Shown here: piece by piece, positions 8,409 to 17,463 of the stretch
How the letters are laid out: each line of letters starts with the position of its first letter
Numbering within the stretch: position 1 is the first letter of the stretch
Assembly (NCBI GenBank): GCA_963676865.2
Contig: CAXXSS010000002.1
Coordinates: forward strand, 34,725-98,724
Origin: JAAYUD01 sp963676865
GTDB taxonomy: Bacteria > Bacteroidota > Bacteroidia > Bacteroidales > Bacteroidaceae
DNA: 64,000 nucleotides
Direction: 5' to 3'
The notes under the pieces: generated by a model
The model's input: the letters and a program-made list of their open reading frames with translations, nothing else
The model's database searches: none
Told to the model about the DNA's origin: nothing
Translations under genes and position numbers: made by a program

Positions 8409-9503
8409 TTATAAGTATTTAATAGGATTTGTCACCACCGAACACATGTAAACAGGTATTTCGGGACATAAATCCTTTATGATTGAATAAAATATTTCTT
8501 TCGTATATTGTTCACTTTCATAATGTCCTATTTCGGCCAGCAGTATTTCGTTTTCATGACCGAAAAACTCATGATACTTAATTTCACCCGTAACAAAGAC
8601 ATCGGCATGACGAGCTATAGCCAAAGGTATGAGAAACGCTCCAGAACCGCCACACAGAGCCACCGATTGAACAGTTTTGCCCACATAATTATTATAGCGA
8701 ACACATGACACGCCAAAGATAGACTTTAATCTCTTCAGAAAAGAAAGTATCTCTTCCGGTTGATCTAAAACTCCAATAGCTCCGGCTCCTGCTTGCGACC
8801 AATCGTTTTTTACAGGAAACAAATCATAAGCAGGTTCTTCGTAAGGATGCACATCAAGCATCGCTTTTACAGCGCTTCCCTCTTTGTGCGCCGGAACAAT
8901 AGTCTCGATACGCACTTCTTTCTCCTCGTGTTCCTTGCCTACTTCGCCAACAAAAGGATGAGTGCCTTCGCCTCCCCTAAAAGTTCCTACACCTTCTATA
9001 TTATAGCTACAGTTATCATAATTCCCAATAGAGCCACATCCTGCCTCAAAAAGAGCCTTTCGTACTGTATCAGCGTGAGAAACAGGAACGTAAGTAACAA
9101 GTTTAACCAGATTATCAGCTTTCGGCTCGAGAATCTCAACATCTCTTAGTCCCAGCTTTTCGGCCATTTTAAAATTAACACCATACATGGCATTATCCAT
9201 ATTAGTATGAGCCGAATAAACGACAATTCCTTTTTGGATAGCCATCATTACACAACGCTCAACATAATTATCCCCTGTAACCCGTTTCAGTTTGCTAAAT
9301 AGCAACGGATGATGAGAAACAATAACGTTACAATGGCGTTGTACTGCTTCATCAATGACCTCTTCCGTGACGTCTAAACACAACAATGCCCCTGTAACTG
9401 TCGCTTCTGTCAATCCCACTTGCAAGCCGGCATTATCAAAGCCATCTTGCAAAGGCAGAGGCGCGAACCGTTCAAGGGCGTCTATCACTTCCTTTACTTT
9501 CAT
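8409..9503 (-). CDS. Nif3-like dinuclear metal-centre protein
   Basis: A 364-residue Nif3/YbgI family protein (PF01784). The metal ligands are recognisable: VSHHPLLF near residues 63-70, AHTNMDNA, and the late H-x3-E region (LLAEIGHYESEQYTKE). The middle of the protein holds the inserted PII-like domain (YVPVSHADTVRKALFEAGCGSIGNYDNC, then VHPYEEPAYD), typical of long bacterial members. The family forms hexameric rings with two metals per subunit; the enzymatic role is unresolved. Spacing to the downstream zinc ribbon gene is four bases, so the pair is one operon. Confidence 0.9.
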   Translation of the reverse strand: MKVKEVIDALERFAPLPLQDGFDNAGLQVGLTEATVTGALLCLDVTEEVIDEAVQRHCNVIVSHHPLLFSKLKRVTGDNYVERCVMMAIQKGIVVYSAHTNMDNAMYGVNFKMAEKLGLRDVEILEPKADNLVKLVTYVPVSHADTVRKALFEAGCGSIGNYDNCSYNIEGVGTFRGGEGTHPFVGEVGKEHEEKEVRIETIVPAHKEGSAVKAMLDVHPYEEPAYDLFPVKNDWSQAGAGAIGVLDQPEEILSFLKRLKSIFGVSCVRYNNYVGKTVQSVALCGGSGAFLIPLAIARHADVFVTGEIKYHEFFGHENEILLAEIGHYESEQYTKEIFYSIIKDLCPEIPVYMCSVVTNPIKYL

Positions 9504-9599
9504 TAGTATGAAATTTCTGCTGCAAAGATAATGAATATTCTCCGATTTTCAGAACAAATAATCAAATAATTATTCGCCTAAAAGGCAATCTGGCAATCT

Positions 9600-10409
9600 T
9601 TAGTTGGAACTGACAACTTTCATCGATAGCTTACCTTCGAAACTGACCGTCAAATAAATAAGACTTGAAATATAACTTTCAGGCTGTTGAAGTGCCGCTT
9701 CATAGCAAAAACCATCTTTACCAACCCTACGAAAATTCATATCAGAAAGGACTGCTTTCTCTAAAAACTCTGGAGGAACTAAAGATTGGAACATTTGTTT
9801 TTTAATATCAGAGCCATAAATCAACTTTGCACCATCATAAACACAAATATGCATAATGTTGTCGTAATAAACATTATCGACTTGAAATCCATCTTCCGAA
9901 ACAGATGAACAATACACTTTCATCCGCGATGGATTAATATAAGTATAAACATGATATCTTTTATCTTTATATACCACTACAGAATCTTTTTTCACTTGGG
10001 TTTTGTAAATCGGCAGAGGGGAATTCTTTTGTGTAAAAGCCTGAATATCTTCCGGATCTTGAGATTTATGTAATTTAAGTTGCTCGCCCATTACAGAATG
10101 AAGGCACAGCGTATACATCATACGTTTTTCAATCTTATATGTTGCCGTATCACTACCAAAAGTATACAAAGTATCTCCTATTACTTTAAAGTATACCGGC
10201 TCTGTTTGAGAATCGGCATAATATATAGTATCCCCCTTAATACGCATCAAAGGAGATTCTGTTTCATCATCAACCCAAATACCTTGCATCTCTTTTTTGG
10301 CCCCAGCATCTTCACTTCTGAGGTTGCTTTTCTTCTTTCCTTGGCAAGCTATTAAAAAAGTGACAATAGGCAGCAACAATAATATTATTTGAATATCCTT
10401 CTTTCTCAT
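9600..10409 (-). CDS. Lipoprotein of unknown function (DUF4738-like)
   Basis: A 269-residue protein. The ATG at 10407-10409 gives a lipoprotein signal: MRKKDIQ, a hydrophobic run, then the lipobox LIAC followed by QGKKKS. The mature part is beta-rich (GIWVDDETESPLMRIKGDTIYY, TLYTFGSDTATYKIEKRM) and resembles proteins labelled DUF4738 in Bacteroides, an assignment I hold loosely. It should be attached to the outer or inner membrane. It is transcribed alone, with divergent regulator 10555-11211 upstream. Confidence 0.65.
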   Translation of the reverse strand: MRKKDIQIILLLLPIVTFLIACQGKKKSNLRSEDAGAKKEMQGIWVDDETESPLMRIKGDTIYYADSQTEPVYFKVIGDTLYTFGSDTATYKIEKRMMYTLCLHSVMGEQLKLHKSQDPEDIQAFTQKNSPLPIYKTQVKKDSVVVYKDKRYHVYTYINPSRMKVYCSSVSEDGFQVDNVYYDNIMHICVYDGAKLIYGSDIKKQMFQSLVPPEFLEKAVLSDMNFRRVGKDGFCYEAALQQPESYISSLIYLTVSFEGKLSMKVVSSN

Positions 10410-10518
10410 AAACTTAATATGTGGCAAATTTACGCATTTTTTTCGAGAGAAAGTCACATTACTCTAATATTTATATTCTTTTTTACCAACGCTAGAAGTT
10501 TCGATAAGCAATTAATAT

Positions 10519-10526
10519 TATCTTTG
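10519..10526 (+). promoter_or_regulatory. -7 box (TATCTTTG) of the LuxR-type regulator gene
   Basis: TATCTTTG is an exact TAnnTTTG match, 28 bases before the ATG at 10555. Confidence 0.5.
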
Positions 10527-10554
10527 CATATCTGTTATCAAAGTAAAAAAAAGG

Positions 10555-11211
10555 ATGAATGAATTCATTATTGCCGATAACCAAGACATCACAAAAGCAG
10601 GTATATTGTTCTTATTAACCAACCAAAAGGAGGATATAAATAACTTGTTAGAGGTTTCGAACAAATCGGAACTAATATCTCAATTATGCCTACATCCCAA
10701 AGCTATTATCATACTGGATTATACCCTATTCGACTTTTCGGGAGTAAACGAATTGGTTACCCTGAGCGAACGTTTTAAAAGCTCTGTTTGGCTGCTGTTC
10801 TCTGACGAACTCAGCACCGATTTTCTACGTCAAGTACTCTTCTGTAGCCACTCGTTCAGCATTATAATGAAAGATAATCCGAAAGAAGAAATTCTATCCG
10901 CGCTACATTGCATTGAACGTCGAGAGCGCTTTATTTGTAATGAAATAAGCAACACATTACTTTCTGGAAATATTCAAACCACAATTCATCAAGAAGACAA
11001 ACTTCTGACTATTACAGAAAGAGCTATTCTGAAAGAAATCGCATCAGGAAAGACGACAAAAGAAATTGCAGCCGAAAGGAATCTCAGTTTTCATACTGTC
11101 AATAGCCACCGTAAGAATATTTTTCGAAAATTGGAAGTCAATAATATCCATGAAGCAACTAAATATGCTGCGCGAGCAGGCATTATCGATTTGGCAGAGT
11201 ATTTTATCTGA
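10555..11211 (+). CDS. LuxR/NarL-family response regulator
   Basis: A 218-residue two-domain regulator. Residues 1-120 are a receiver domain: an acidic pair near the N-terminus (IIADNQDITKAG), the phospho-acceptor Asp in IIILDYTLFD (about residue 54), and the conserved Lys in IIMKDN. Residues 145-210 are a LuxR-type HTH: LTITERAILKEIASGKTTKEIA, then LSFHTVNSHRKNIFRKLEV. The receiver domain is fairly diverged, so the strength of phosphorylation control is uncertain. No kinase is adjacent; the nearest is the hybrid kinase at 12446-13636, on the other strand beyond mnmA. Confidence 0.85.
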   Translation: MNEFIIADNQDITKAGILFLLTNQKEDINNLLEVSNKSELISQLCLHPKAIIILDYTLFDFSGVNELVTLSERFKSSVWLLFSDELSTDFLRQVLFCSHSFSIIMKDNPKEEILSALHCIERRERFICNEISNTLLSGNIQTTIHQEDKLLTITERAILKEIASGKTTKEIAAERNLSFHTVNSHRKNIFRKLEVNNIHEATKYAARAGIIDLAEYFI

Positions 11212-11245
11212 TACTTCTACTTCGATATAAACTTATGCGGGTTAG

Positions 11246-12310
11246 TTATCCAACGGATATTTCTCCACTGCCTAAACAGATTTCTGATTTATTATCGTAT
11301 ATGACGCCAAACTGTCCCGGAGCAATCCCTTGCAGTAGACTTTCAGAAACCACATGAAATTCTTCTCCTTCACGAACAAGCTTTCCATGAATAAATTCTG
11401 GTGTATGACGAATCTTGAAAGTAACCTCTACTTCATCCTTATCTGCCCAAGGATCTTGGGTGATAAAATGAAAATCGCGCATAGTAAACTCTTTACCATA
11501 TTGTGTCTCTACCCCATAACCGTGAGAAACATATATTATATTTTGATCTATATTTTTCTTGACAACGAACCAAGGTCCGCCACTAAGTCCTAATCCCTTG
11601 CGTTGACCTATCGTATGAAACCAGAAGCCTTTATGAGTACCGATTTTCTTACCTGTTTCAAGCTCGATAACCAACCCCTCTTTTTCGCCAAGAAAACGGC
11701 GGACAAAATCATTGTAATTTATTTTGCCCAAAAAACAGATACCCTGACTGTCCTTGCGCTTTGCATTAGGTAATTGGGCTTCTTCGGCAATACGGCGTAC
11801 CTGATCTTTCATTAATTTGCCCAATGGAAACATCAGTTTCTTGACTTGAAGATATGTAATCTGAGCCAGAAAATCGGTTTGATCTTTCACTGGATCAACA
11901 GCAGTACCCAACCATACTTTGTCATCGCAAACCAACGTTGTAGCATAATGGCCGGTAGCTGTCATATCAAAGTTTTTGCCTATACGCTCTTCAAAACATC
12001 CAAATTTTATATATCTATTGCACATCACATCCGGGTTTGGAGTAAAACCTCTTTTCACTTTATCAATAGTATAGGCTGCCACCGTATCCCAATATTCTTT
12101 CTGCAAATCAATAACTTCAAGAGAGAGACCATATTTGTGGGCAATAAGCTGACAAATCTCTATATCTTCTTCGGCAGAACAATCCATATAGTCTACATTG
12201 TCCATTCCTATTTTAATGTAAAACAAAGCCGGTTTATAACCTGCCTCGCAAAGCAAATGAACAACTACCGCACTATCTACCCCCCCCGACAATAAAGCCG
12301 CTATTTCCAT
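11246..12310 (-). CDS. mnmA: tRNA-specific 2-thiouridylase MnmA
   Basis: A 354-residue enzyme that adds the 2-thio group to U34 of tRNA-Lys, -Glu and -Gln. It has the PP-loop ATP pyrophosphatase motif (LLSGGVDSAVV) at the N-terminus, the catalytic Cys in NPDVMCNRYIKFG, ATGHYATT, the KDSQGICFLG stretch with the second Cys, HTIGQRKGLGL, and the C-terminal beta-barrel. The start is set at the ATG at 12308-12310, directly before EIAALLSGGVDS; the extra 31 codons upstream have no family character. Length fits bacterial MnmA (about 350-370). Confidence 0.92.
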   Translation of the reverse strand: MEIAALLSGGVDSAVVVHLLCEAGYKPALFYIKIGMDNVDYMDCSAEEDIEICQLIAHKYGLSLEVIDLQKEYWDTVAAYTIDKVKRGFTPNPDVMCNRYIKFGCFEERIGKNFDMTATGHYATTLVCDDKVWLGTAVDPVKDQTDFLAQITYLQVKKLMFPLGKLMKDQVRRIAEEAQLPNAKRKDSQGICFLGKINYNDFVRRFLGEKEGLVIELETGKKIGTHKGFWFHTIGQRKGLGLSGGPWFVVKKNIDQNIIYVSHGYGVETQYGKEFTMRDFHFITQDPWADKDEVEVTFKIRHTPEFIHGKLVREGEEFHVVSESLLQGIAPGQFGVIYDNKSEICLGSGEISVG

Positions 12311-12445
12311 ATTAATCCTTTCTCTTGTTTTTAATGGACACAAAGTATTATTACTTTCAGATGCAAAGATAACATGTTTGCATCTAAAAGCAAAAACCTT
12401 CAATCAAAAAAGAAACACCAAATATCGATCTGCCTCAGTTTTGTT

Positions 12446-13636
12446 TCAATCCTTTTTTTCTATATCACCTTCTGTATTGACATGAGCATTGGCAGCACTA
12501 CTACCCTGTAAAGGTACTGAAAAACTAAAAGTAGAACCCTCACCTTCTACAGACTCAAACCATATTTTCCCACCATTTTTAATAGCAAAATCATGGCATA
12601 ATAACAAGCCCAATCCAGATCCTTCTTCTTTGTTCGTTCCAAAAGTACTATAGTGAGTATCAGTATGCATCAACTTCGGTTGATTTTCTTTACTTATACC
12701 ACAACCATGGTCCTTCACACTCACAACAGCCATCTCTCCTTCTTGACAAATATTTAGTTCTACTTCTTTTCCTGAAACACTAAACTTGATGGCATTGCTC
12801 AACAAATTTCGACAGATAGTCTTTATCATATCAGTGTCCGCATGAACATTAATAGGTTCCTGAATATCTTTCATCACAAGTTTAATGCCCTTCGTCTCGG
12901 CAACCATATTGAATATCTCCATGGTAGCTTTAATAATAGGAACAATATCAAAGTCTTGGTAAACCACTTTCAGTCGACCGATCTGACTTTTGGTCCATTT
13001 TAGTAAATTATCAAGCAAAGTGAACAAGTCCTCTACAATATGATTGGCTGTAGTTAACAACTCAAACAAATCTTTTCCGATGGTAGCATCCTGTAAACTC
13101 ATCAAAAGCAAATTGAGCACCATTTTGACAGACCCCATAGGGGAACGTAAATCATGAGCAATAACAGAATACATCTTGTCACGACTCATTATCGTATTCT
13201 TTAATTCATCACGCTGCTGAATAATGATCCGCTTAGCAGCTATTAAAGAAATCTGATGCTGAACTCGTACGATCAATTCATCCTTATTAAAAGGTTTGGA
13301 TATAAAATCATTTCCACCAACGTGAAATCCTTTGACGATATCAGTAGTATTATCTAATGCGGTCAAAAAGATAATAGGGATATCACAAGTATCCTTATCG
13401 ACTTTCAACACCTGACACACTTCAAATCCACTTTTATCAGGCATCATCACATCCAACAATATTAAATCAGGCTTTTCTTTTTGAGTCACCTCAATTGCTT
13501 CACAACCTCCAGATGCAGTAATTATACCAAATTTTTCATTTGATAACAACACTTTAAGCAGTAAAACATTTGCTGCGACATCGTCTACAATCAAAATATT
13601 GTAATCAGATGGATTAAAAACTTTTTGCGCATTCAT
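12446..13636 (-). CDS. Hybrid response regulator/histidine kinase
   Basis: A 396-residue cytosolic signalling protein with the order receiver - kinase. The receiver occupies about residues 12-130 (ILIVDDVAAN, DLILLDVMMPDKSG with the acceptor Asp, FLTAL, ISKPFNKDE). A short coiled coil leads to HisKA (YSVIAHDLRSPMGSVK, His phospho-acceptor) and HATPase (NLLSNAIKFS, DHGCGISKEN, GSGLGLLLCHDF, GSTFSFSVP). No transmembrane segment or sensor domain is present, so it must receive its signal through the receiver or a partner. No target regulator is adjacent on the same strand. Confidence 0.9.
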   Translation of the reverse strand: MNAQKVFNPSDYNILIVDDVAANVLLLKVLLSNEKFGIITASGGCEAIEVTQKEKPDLILLDVMMPDKSGFEVCQVLKVDKDTCDIPIIFLTALDNTTDIVKGFHVGGNDFISKPFNKDELIVRVQHQISLIAAKRIIIQQRDELKNTIMSRDKMYSVIAHDLRSPMGSVKMVLNLLLMSLQDATIGKDLFELLTTANHIVEDLFTLLDNLLKWTKSQIGRLKVVYQDFDIVPIIKATMEIFNMVAETKGIKLVMKDIQEPINVHADTDMIKTICRNLLSNAIKFSVSGKEVELNICQEGEMAVVSVKDHGCGISKENQPKLMHTDTHYSTFGTNKEEGSGLGLLLCHDFAIKNGGKIWFESVEGEGSTFSFSVPLQGSSAANAHVNTEGDIEKKD

Positions 13637-13825
13637 ATAATCTCTCCAGAGTCAAAATATAATTTTATTGAAATAAGTAGCAAAAATCGCATTTTTATTA
13701 TTAAGCACCAAATAAAATATAACTTTTTTCATTATACAAATTCAAATAATCTGCTAAACATCTCCAATCTATGGCATATTGGTAATGCACCCATCACTTT
13801 TTTAGAATAAAAAAGTCTCGCATTT

Positions 13826-13857
13826 TTTGGTTATATAAAAAAGATGTTATATCTTTG
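13826..13857 (+). promoter_or_regulatory. Promoter of tRNA-Pro (TTTG-N20-TATCTTTG)
   Basis: TTTG at 13826-13829 and TATCTTTG at 13850-13857 are separated by exactly 20 bases, a textbook Bacteroidales promoter, 23 bases before the tRNA. Confidence 0.75.
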
Positions 13858-13880
13858 CACTCGCTTTCAACAAGGAAGTT

Positions 13881-13954
13881 CGGGGCATAGCGCAGTCCGG
13901 TAGCGCGCCTGCTTTGGGAGCAGGAAGTCGTCAGTTCGAATCTGGCTACCCCGA
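13881..13954 (+). tRNA. tRNA-Pro (anticodon TGG)
   Basis: A 74-base cloverleaf: acceptor CGGGGCA with TACCCCG (one C-A mismatch), D arm GCGC/GCGC, anticodon arm CCTGC - TTTGGGA - GCAGG with anticodon TGG, T arm GTCAG - TTCGAAT - CTGGC, discriminator A. CCA is not encoded, as is usual in Bacteroidetes. The phage integrase gene begins about 160 bases downstream, so this tRNA marks the left prophage border. Confidence 0.95.
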
Positions 13955-14062
13955 CATAATTTAAAACGTTGATAATTAGGTATTTATAGCTTAATAGTCA
14001 ACGTTTATTTTTTTGTAATAAGCTATATTTAGTGTAATTTATGCACGATTTTGCACATAAAT

Positions 14063-14074
14063 GTACATTTTCGC
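14063..14074 (-). promoter_or_regulatory. Candidate left integrase arm site
   Basis: GTACATTTTCGC here is the reverse complement of GCGAAAATGTAC. A near copy in opposite orientation (GCGAAAAATGTAC) lies at 51455-51467, close to the right prophage end. In the circular phage the two would flank attP, as arm-type sites do. Confidence 0.35.
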
Positions 14075-14116
14075 TTAAAATACCTGCAAATTTCATGCAA
14101 TTCAATAATTAATATC

Positions 14117-15343
14117 ATGTTATCATTTAAACTACATTTAGATAAACGAAGTAAAAAGACGGATGGGACTTATCCCTTAAAGATTGGCATATCATTCAAT
14201 AATTCGTATGCGATGATTTCTACTGGGGTATATTTGAGAGCCGAAGAATGGGATGAAAAGTCGCAAAAGGTCTCTTTTTCATCACCTCAAAAGCTGCTTA
14301 TTGATAAGATTTGGAGCGACATTCAAACACTATTAATCAGCATGAGGGTAAACGGAGAAGTCGGAGAGGTAAGCATGAAAGAGATAAAGGATAGGATAAA
14401 CTATGTGATCGGTTACAAGAAAGCTCAACCTCCCCGAAACTTGTTCATTAACTACATGAAACGATTTGCAGATGGAAAGACGAAGCAAAATACTAGGGAT
14501 ACCTATTTATATACATTGTCAAAAGTTGAAAAGTTTACGCATGAACAGGAGACCGAGCTGACATTCGAGGATATAACTTATAAGTGGCTTCAAGATTTCG
14601 ATAAATTCCTATCTGAAACGTCCGGGATAAATAGTCGGAGCATACACATGCGTAACATCAGATCGGTTTTTAATGAAGCATTAAAGGAAGAGATTATTAA
14701 ATGCTACCCTTTTCGAAAGTTTCGGATACAAAGTGAACGAACACAAAAGAGGTCATTAACGGTTGAAGAACTCGTAAGACTGCGGGACTTCCCATGCGAA
14801 TCTCACCAAGAGAAATATAGAGACTTGTTTATGCTTATCTTTTATCTAATAGGCATTAATATGGTTGATTTATGCAACCTTGAAAAAATTAATGATAATA
14901 TAATAAGGTACAGGCGCGCGAAGACGGGGAAGATGTATAATATAAAAGTTGAACCCGAAGCATTGGATATAATAGAGAAATACAAAGGCATGGACCATCT
15001 TATATACGTGCTTGATAAATATAGGAACTACAAAGACTTTATGCTGCGGATGGACGATCAACTTAAAAAGATAGGTCCAATGAAACGTATAGGTCTTGGA
15101 GGAAAGAAAGTAAGAGAGCCGATTCTACCCCACATAACGAGTTATTGGGCGCGTCACACGTGGGCCACTATTGCATATAATATAGGAATATCAAAAGACA
15201 CTATTTCATTAGCCTTAGGCCACGAATTTGGGTGCCGTACGACAGACATTTATATTGATTATAATTCGGATAGTGTGGATGAAGCAAATAGAAAAGTAAT
15301 AGATTATGTTAACGAATATGTAATTGAAGAACCTGAAATGTGA
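14117..15343 (+). CDS. int: Phage tyrosine recombinase (integrase)
   Basis: A 408-residue integrase with the Bacteroidetes layout: N-terminal arm-binding domain (MLSFKLHLDKRSKKTDGTYP), SAM-like core-binding domain (about residues 110-210, MKRFADGKTKQNTRDTYLYT), and catalytic domain. Catalytic residues visible: an Arg in the HITSYWARHTWAT box, His in LGHEFG and the Tyr nucleophile in TTDIYIDYN. The start is placed at the ATG at 14117, where the arm-binding domain begins. It catalyses insertion and, with a directionality factor, excision; the excisionase-like HTH protein at 49139-49357 could be that factor. Confidence 0.9.
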   Translation: MLSFKLHLDKRSKKTDGTYPLKIGISFNNSYAMISTGVYLRAEEWDEKSQKVSFSSPQKLLIDKIWSDIQTLLISMRVNGEVGEVSMKEIKDRINYVIGYKKAQPPRNLFINYMKRFADGKTKQNTRDTYLYTLSKVEKFTHEQETELTFEDITYKWLQDFDKFLSETSGINSRSIHMRNIRSVFNEALKEEIIKCYPFRKFRIQSERTQKRSLTVEELVRLRDFPCESHQEKYRDLFMLIFYLIGINMVDLCNLEKINDNIIRYRRAKTGKMYNIKVEPEALDIIEKYKGMDHLIYVLDKYRNYKDFMLRMDDQLKKIGPMKRIGLGGKKVREPILPHITSYWARHTWATIAYNIGISKDTISLALGHEFGCRTTDIYIDYNSDSVDEANRKVIDYVNEYVIEEPEM

Positions 15344-15427
15344 TTCATTATGTAAAAGTGCATAATGAAAATATCCCCCACTTTCACAAGCGAGGGACAA
15401 AAAAATAAAATATGATGAAAAAAGTAG

Positions 15428-16090
15428 CTATTCTATTGTTGTGAAATCAATATCCAATATTTTGATATAGGGATTTTTTGAAAGTACATCAATCTTTTTA
15501 TCTTTAATCTTATTGATGTACCACAAAAACCCTAGGAATCGTTTATGCTTTACGCTCACAGCTATTTTAAGCCATTCTGGTATAAAGATATTACCCGTAA
15601 ACTTATCTTTCGAAAAACAGCCTGAAATTGAGTAATAGGTGCTATCAACAGAGAAACATTTAAGCGTGTCTCTGACGATAACTATTTTGCCTTTTACCTT
15701 TAGGCTATCTTTATAAGTCGATATGCTGTCTTTCAGTTTGGCCGTAATAGATAAACTCGTTTGGGAGTTAATGGAAATCACCGATTCTAACTTCCTATTT
15801 TTTACATTGAGGGATGCTATTGTTTTTATATCTTCTGACTTGAGACGTTCAAAGTCTTTCAACTTTAGTGTCAACTCATATACTTCTGCTGCGTTAAGGC
15901 TATCCTTTGTTTTATATTGATTAGACTTAGACAGCAACACGGATACGTTGTTTGCATTCTGCTGTGCTTTTTTAGACAAGCTGTTGTTGGATTTGACTAA
16001 CACTAATACGGCGATAATCAAAGCCGCAAATACGACTAGCTTTGTGATAGTCCAATACTTTTTAAGTCCTGTTAAATCGAGTAATTTCAT
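15428..16090 (-). CDS. Membrane-anchored coiled-coil protein, possible spanin-like lysis factor
   Basis: A 220-residue protein at the end of the lysis cluster. One transmembrane helix near the N-terminus (TKLVVFAALIIAVLVLVKS) is followed by a Lys/Ser/Asn-rich coiled coil (about residues 35-130) and a beta-like C-terminal part. A single membrane anchor with a periplasmic coiled coil behind holin and endolysin genes fits an Rz-like inner-membrane spanin; it also resembles Bacteroides phage proteins labelled DUF6549. There is no sequence proof of spanin function. Its ATG overlaps the stop of 16087-16275. Confidence 0.55.
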   Translation of the reverse strand: MKLLDLTGLKKYWTITKLVVFAALIIAVLVLVKSNNSLSKKAQQNANNVSVLLSKSNQYKTKDSLNAAEVYELTLKLKDFERLKSEDIKTIASLNVKNRKLESVISINSQTSLSITAKLKDSISTYKDSLKVKGKIVIVRDTLKCFSVDSTYYSISGCFSKDKFTGNIFIPEWLKIAVSVKHKRFLGFLWYINKIKDKKIDVLSKNPYIKILDIDFTTIE

Positions 16091-16275
16091 GATTTACCTT
16101 TTAAACTATTCACTTCTTTTTCAAGTTCTTTTATTCTATCATTCATTATGATAATAGTATCGGCGAGAGTTTTACCATCGGGCATCTTAATAAAAGATGC
16201 TATTATTTCTAAAGTTTTACCCTCATTAATGGTTTCACCCTTTATTTCATAGGGCTTATTGTCTATTGTTCCCAT
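16087..16275 (-). CDS. Small phage protein with MPDG...KEV motif (copy 2)
   Basis: A 62-residue protein. Its C-terminal half (MPDGKTLADTIIIMN, then LEKEVNSLK) repeats the C-terminal half of the 66-residue protein at 21320-21520 (MPDGSTLEDTIIKLQ, then LQKEVDELK). The helix after MPDG should form a coiled coil. Function unknown. One copy adjoins the lysis genes and the other the tail-fibre genes, so they may bracket an exchangeable cassette. Confidence 0.6.
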   Translation of the reverse strand: MGTIDNKPYEIKGETINEGKTLEIIASFIKMPDGKTLADTIIIMNDRIKELEKEVNSLKGKS

Positions 16276-16290
16276 GATAGTTTTTAAAGT

Positions 16291-16316
16291 GGTAGCGTCC
16301 CCGAAGAGACGCTACC
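16291..16316 (-). terminator. Hairpin between lysis genes
   Basis: A perfect 9-bp stem GGTAGCGTC/GACGCTACC with an eight-base loop lies in the gap between 16325-16618 and 16087-16275. The T-run on the minus strand is short (ACTTTAAAAAC), so it may only attenuate. Confidence 0.45.
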
Positions 16317-16324
16317 GGTTAATG

Positions 16325-16618
16325 TTATGACTTCTTCGATGCAAAAAACTTTACGATAGCTTTCAAAGCATACCAAAGTACTTGGCCGACTGAATTTTTA
16401 GGGATAAACTTGACTGATGCCAATATCTCTGATAAGATAAATGCAACAAAGAATACTACTGTCCATACATTGTTCGAGATAAGTTTCCCGAAGTTGTCAA
16501 ACAATAGAGTGATTCCGCTTGTAGTCACATTTGATACTGCGGTTGAATCTACCTGTGCAAAAGCACTTACACAAAAGACTAGCATAAGAGCTAGCACACT
16601 AAATAAAAACTTTTTCAT
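16325..16618 (-). CDS. Small exported membrane protein in the lysis cassette
   Basis: A 97-residue protein. With the ATG at 16616-16618 it has a signal peptide (MKKFLFSVLALMLVFCVSAFA) followed by a short soluble stretch and one membrane segment (NNVWTVVFFVAFILSEILA), then a basic tail ending FFASKKS. It lies between the endolysin and the coiled-coil protein. Size and position suggest an accessory holin or antiholin, but I do not recognise a family. Confidence 0.55.
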   Translation of the reverse strand: MKKFLFSVLALMLVFCVSAFAQVDSTAVSNVTTSGITLLFDNFGKLISNNVWTVVFFVAFILSEILASVKFIPKNSVGQVLWYALKAIVKFFASKKS

Positions 16619-16629
16619 AATTATAATTA

Positions 16630-17028
16630 TTAAATTAATAAATCCCATCCTTTTTCGACATCGGAACGATTCGCTTTCACGCCATTCTCCTGATATGAGA
16701 TAGCCGATGCAAAAGCGATCATCGTATTCTTATCGTTCGTGTCAATTATATGCGTGTTCGGTATCTGCATTTGTTTGCAGACACTATTAATGTATGCTAT
16801 CGTGTTGTTTTCATTGTTCGGGGCCCAACGATTGATAAAGTCGGGTATCGTCTTGCAATGATATATTCTTTGATAGTTTTGCAATAAGCGAATAATCGCC
16901 CGATAGCCGTATGCCATCGACTTAAATTGCTTAAAATCTTTGTCCTTTGAGGGTTGTATTTCTCCCTGCCACTTAGTTTTACTAATGCGGATATTTCCAG
17001 CATTATTGTTTGAAAGTCCCCTTGTCAT
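16630..17028 (-). CDS. Endolysin-like protein (structural protein P5/lysozyme-type)
   Basis: A 132-residue protein. The N-terminus LSNNNAGNIRISKTKWQGEI is the NNPGNIR-type signature of the P5-like lytic proteins common in Bacteroides prophages. The conserved FKSMAYGYRAIIRLLQNY and INRWAP follow; the family is thought to cut peptidoglycan as a lysozyme or lytic transglycosylase. The ATG overlaps the stop of the holin gene by four bases. No signal peptide, so release would depend on the holin. Confidence 0.75.
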   Translation of the reverse strand: MTRGLSNNNAGNIRISKTKWQGEIQPSKDKDFKQFKSMAYGYRAIIRLLQNYQRIYHCKTIPDFINRWAPNNENNTIAYINSVCKQMQIPNTHIIDTNDKNTMIAFASAISYQENGVKANRSDVEKGWDLLI

Positions 17029-17447
17029 TTTTTTATCTCCTTTTCTATTCTTTTTGATATTCTTTTAAAAATTCCCCACTTGGTTATCTTATACCCATTT
17101 TCGGCAATGGAGTAAAGTAACATTCCCGAGATAAACCAACCAATTACTTTATAGGTGCATACGACCGTTTGATTATAGGTGGTGTCCCACATATAAGCTC
17201 CGAGAATTAGGACGATGGAAAGTAGCATGCGAGGCATAGTGTGATTCCATATTATACTCACTTTGATGCGTTCTTTCTTATTTTTCTTGGCATTTATGCA
17301 GCCAAATATTACGTCCAAAATAAAGAATATAATAAGTGTATATACTATGTTTTTAATTGGTAAAAAATACCCAAATATACTTGTCAATATACCATATATC
17401 CAAGCATAACCTTTAGTCGCCGTTTCTTTTAAAAAGCTAATTTCCAT
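17025..17447 (-). CDS. Phage holin family protein
   Basis: A 140-residue membrane protein with three to four predicted helices: WIYGILTSIFGYFLPI, NIVYTLIIFFILDVIFGCINA, MLLSIVLILGAYMW and KVIGWFISGMLLYSIAENG. The D-x-x-F/G-C segment with the basic KKNKKERIK loop is typical of the Phage_holin_4 family. It forms the inner-membrane lesion that lets the endolysin reach the wall. Overlap with the endolysin gene gives coupled translation. Confidence 0.8.
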   Translation of the reverse strand: MEISFLKETATKGYAWIYGILTSIFGYFLPIKNIVYTLIIFFILDVIFGCINAKKNKKERIKVSIIWNHTMPRMLLSIVLILGAYMWDTTYNQTVVCTYKVIGWFISGMLLYSIAENGYKITKWGIFKRISKRIEKEIKK

Positions 17448-17463
17448 CGTCTTTATTTTTAAG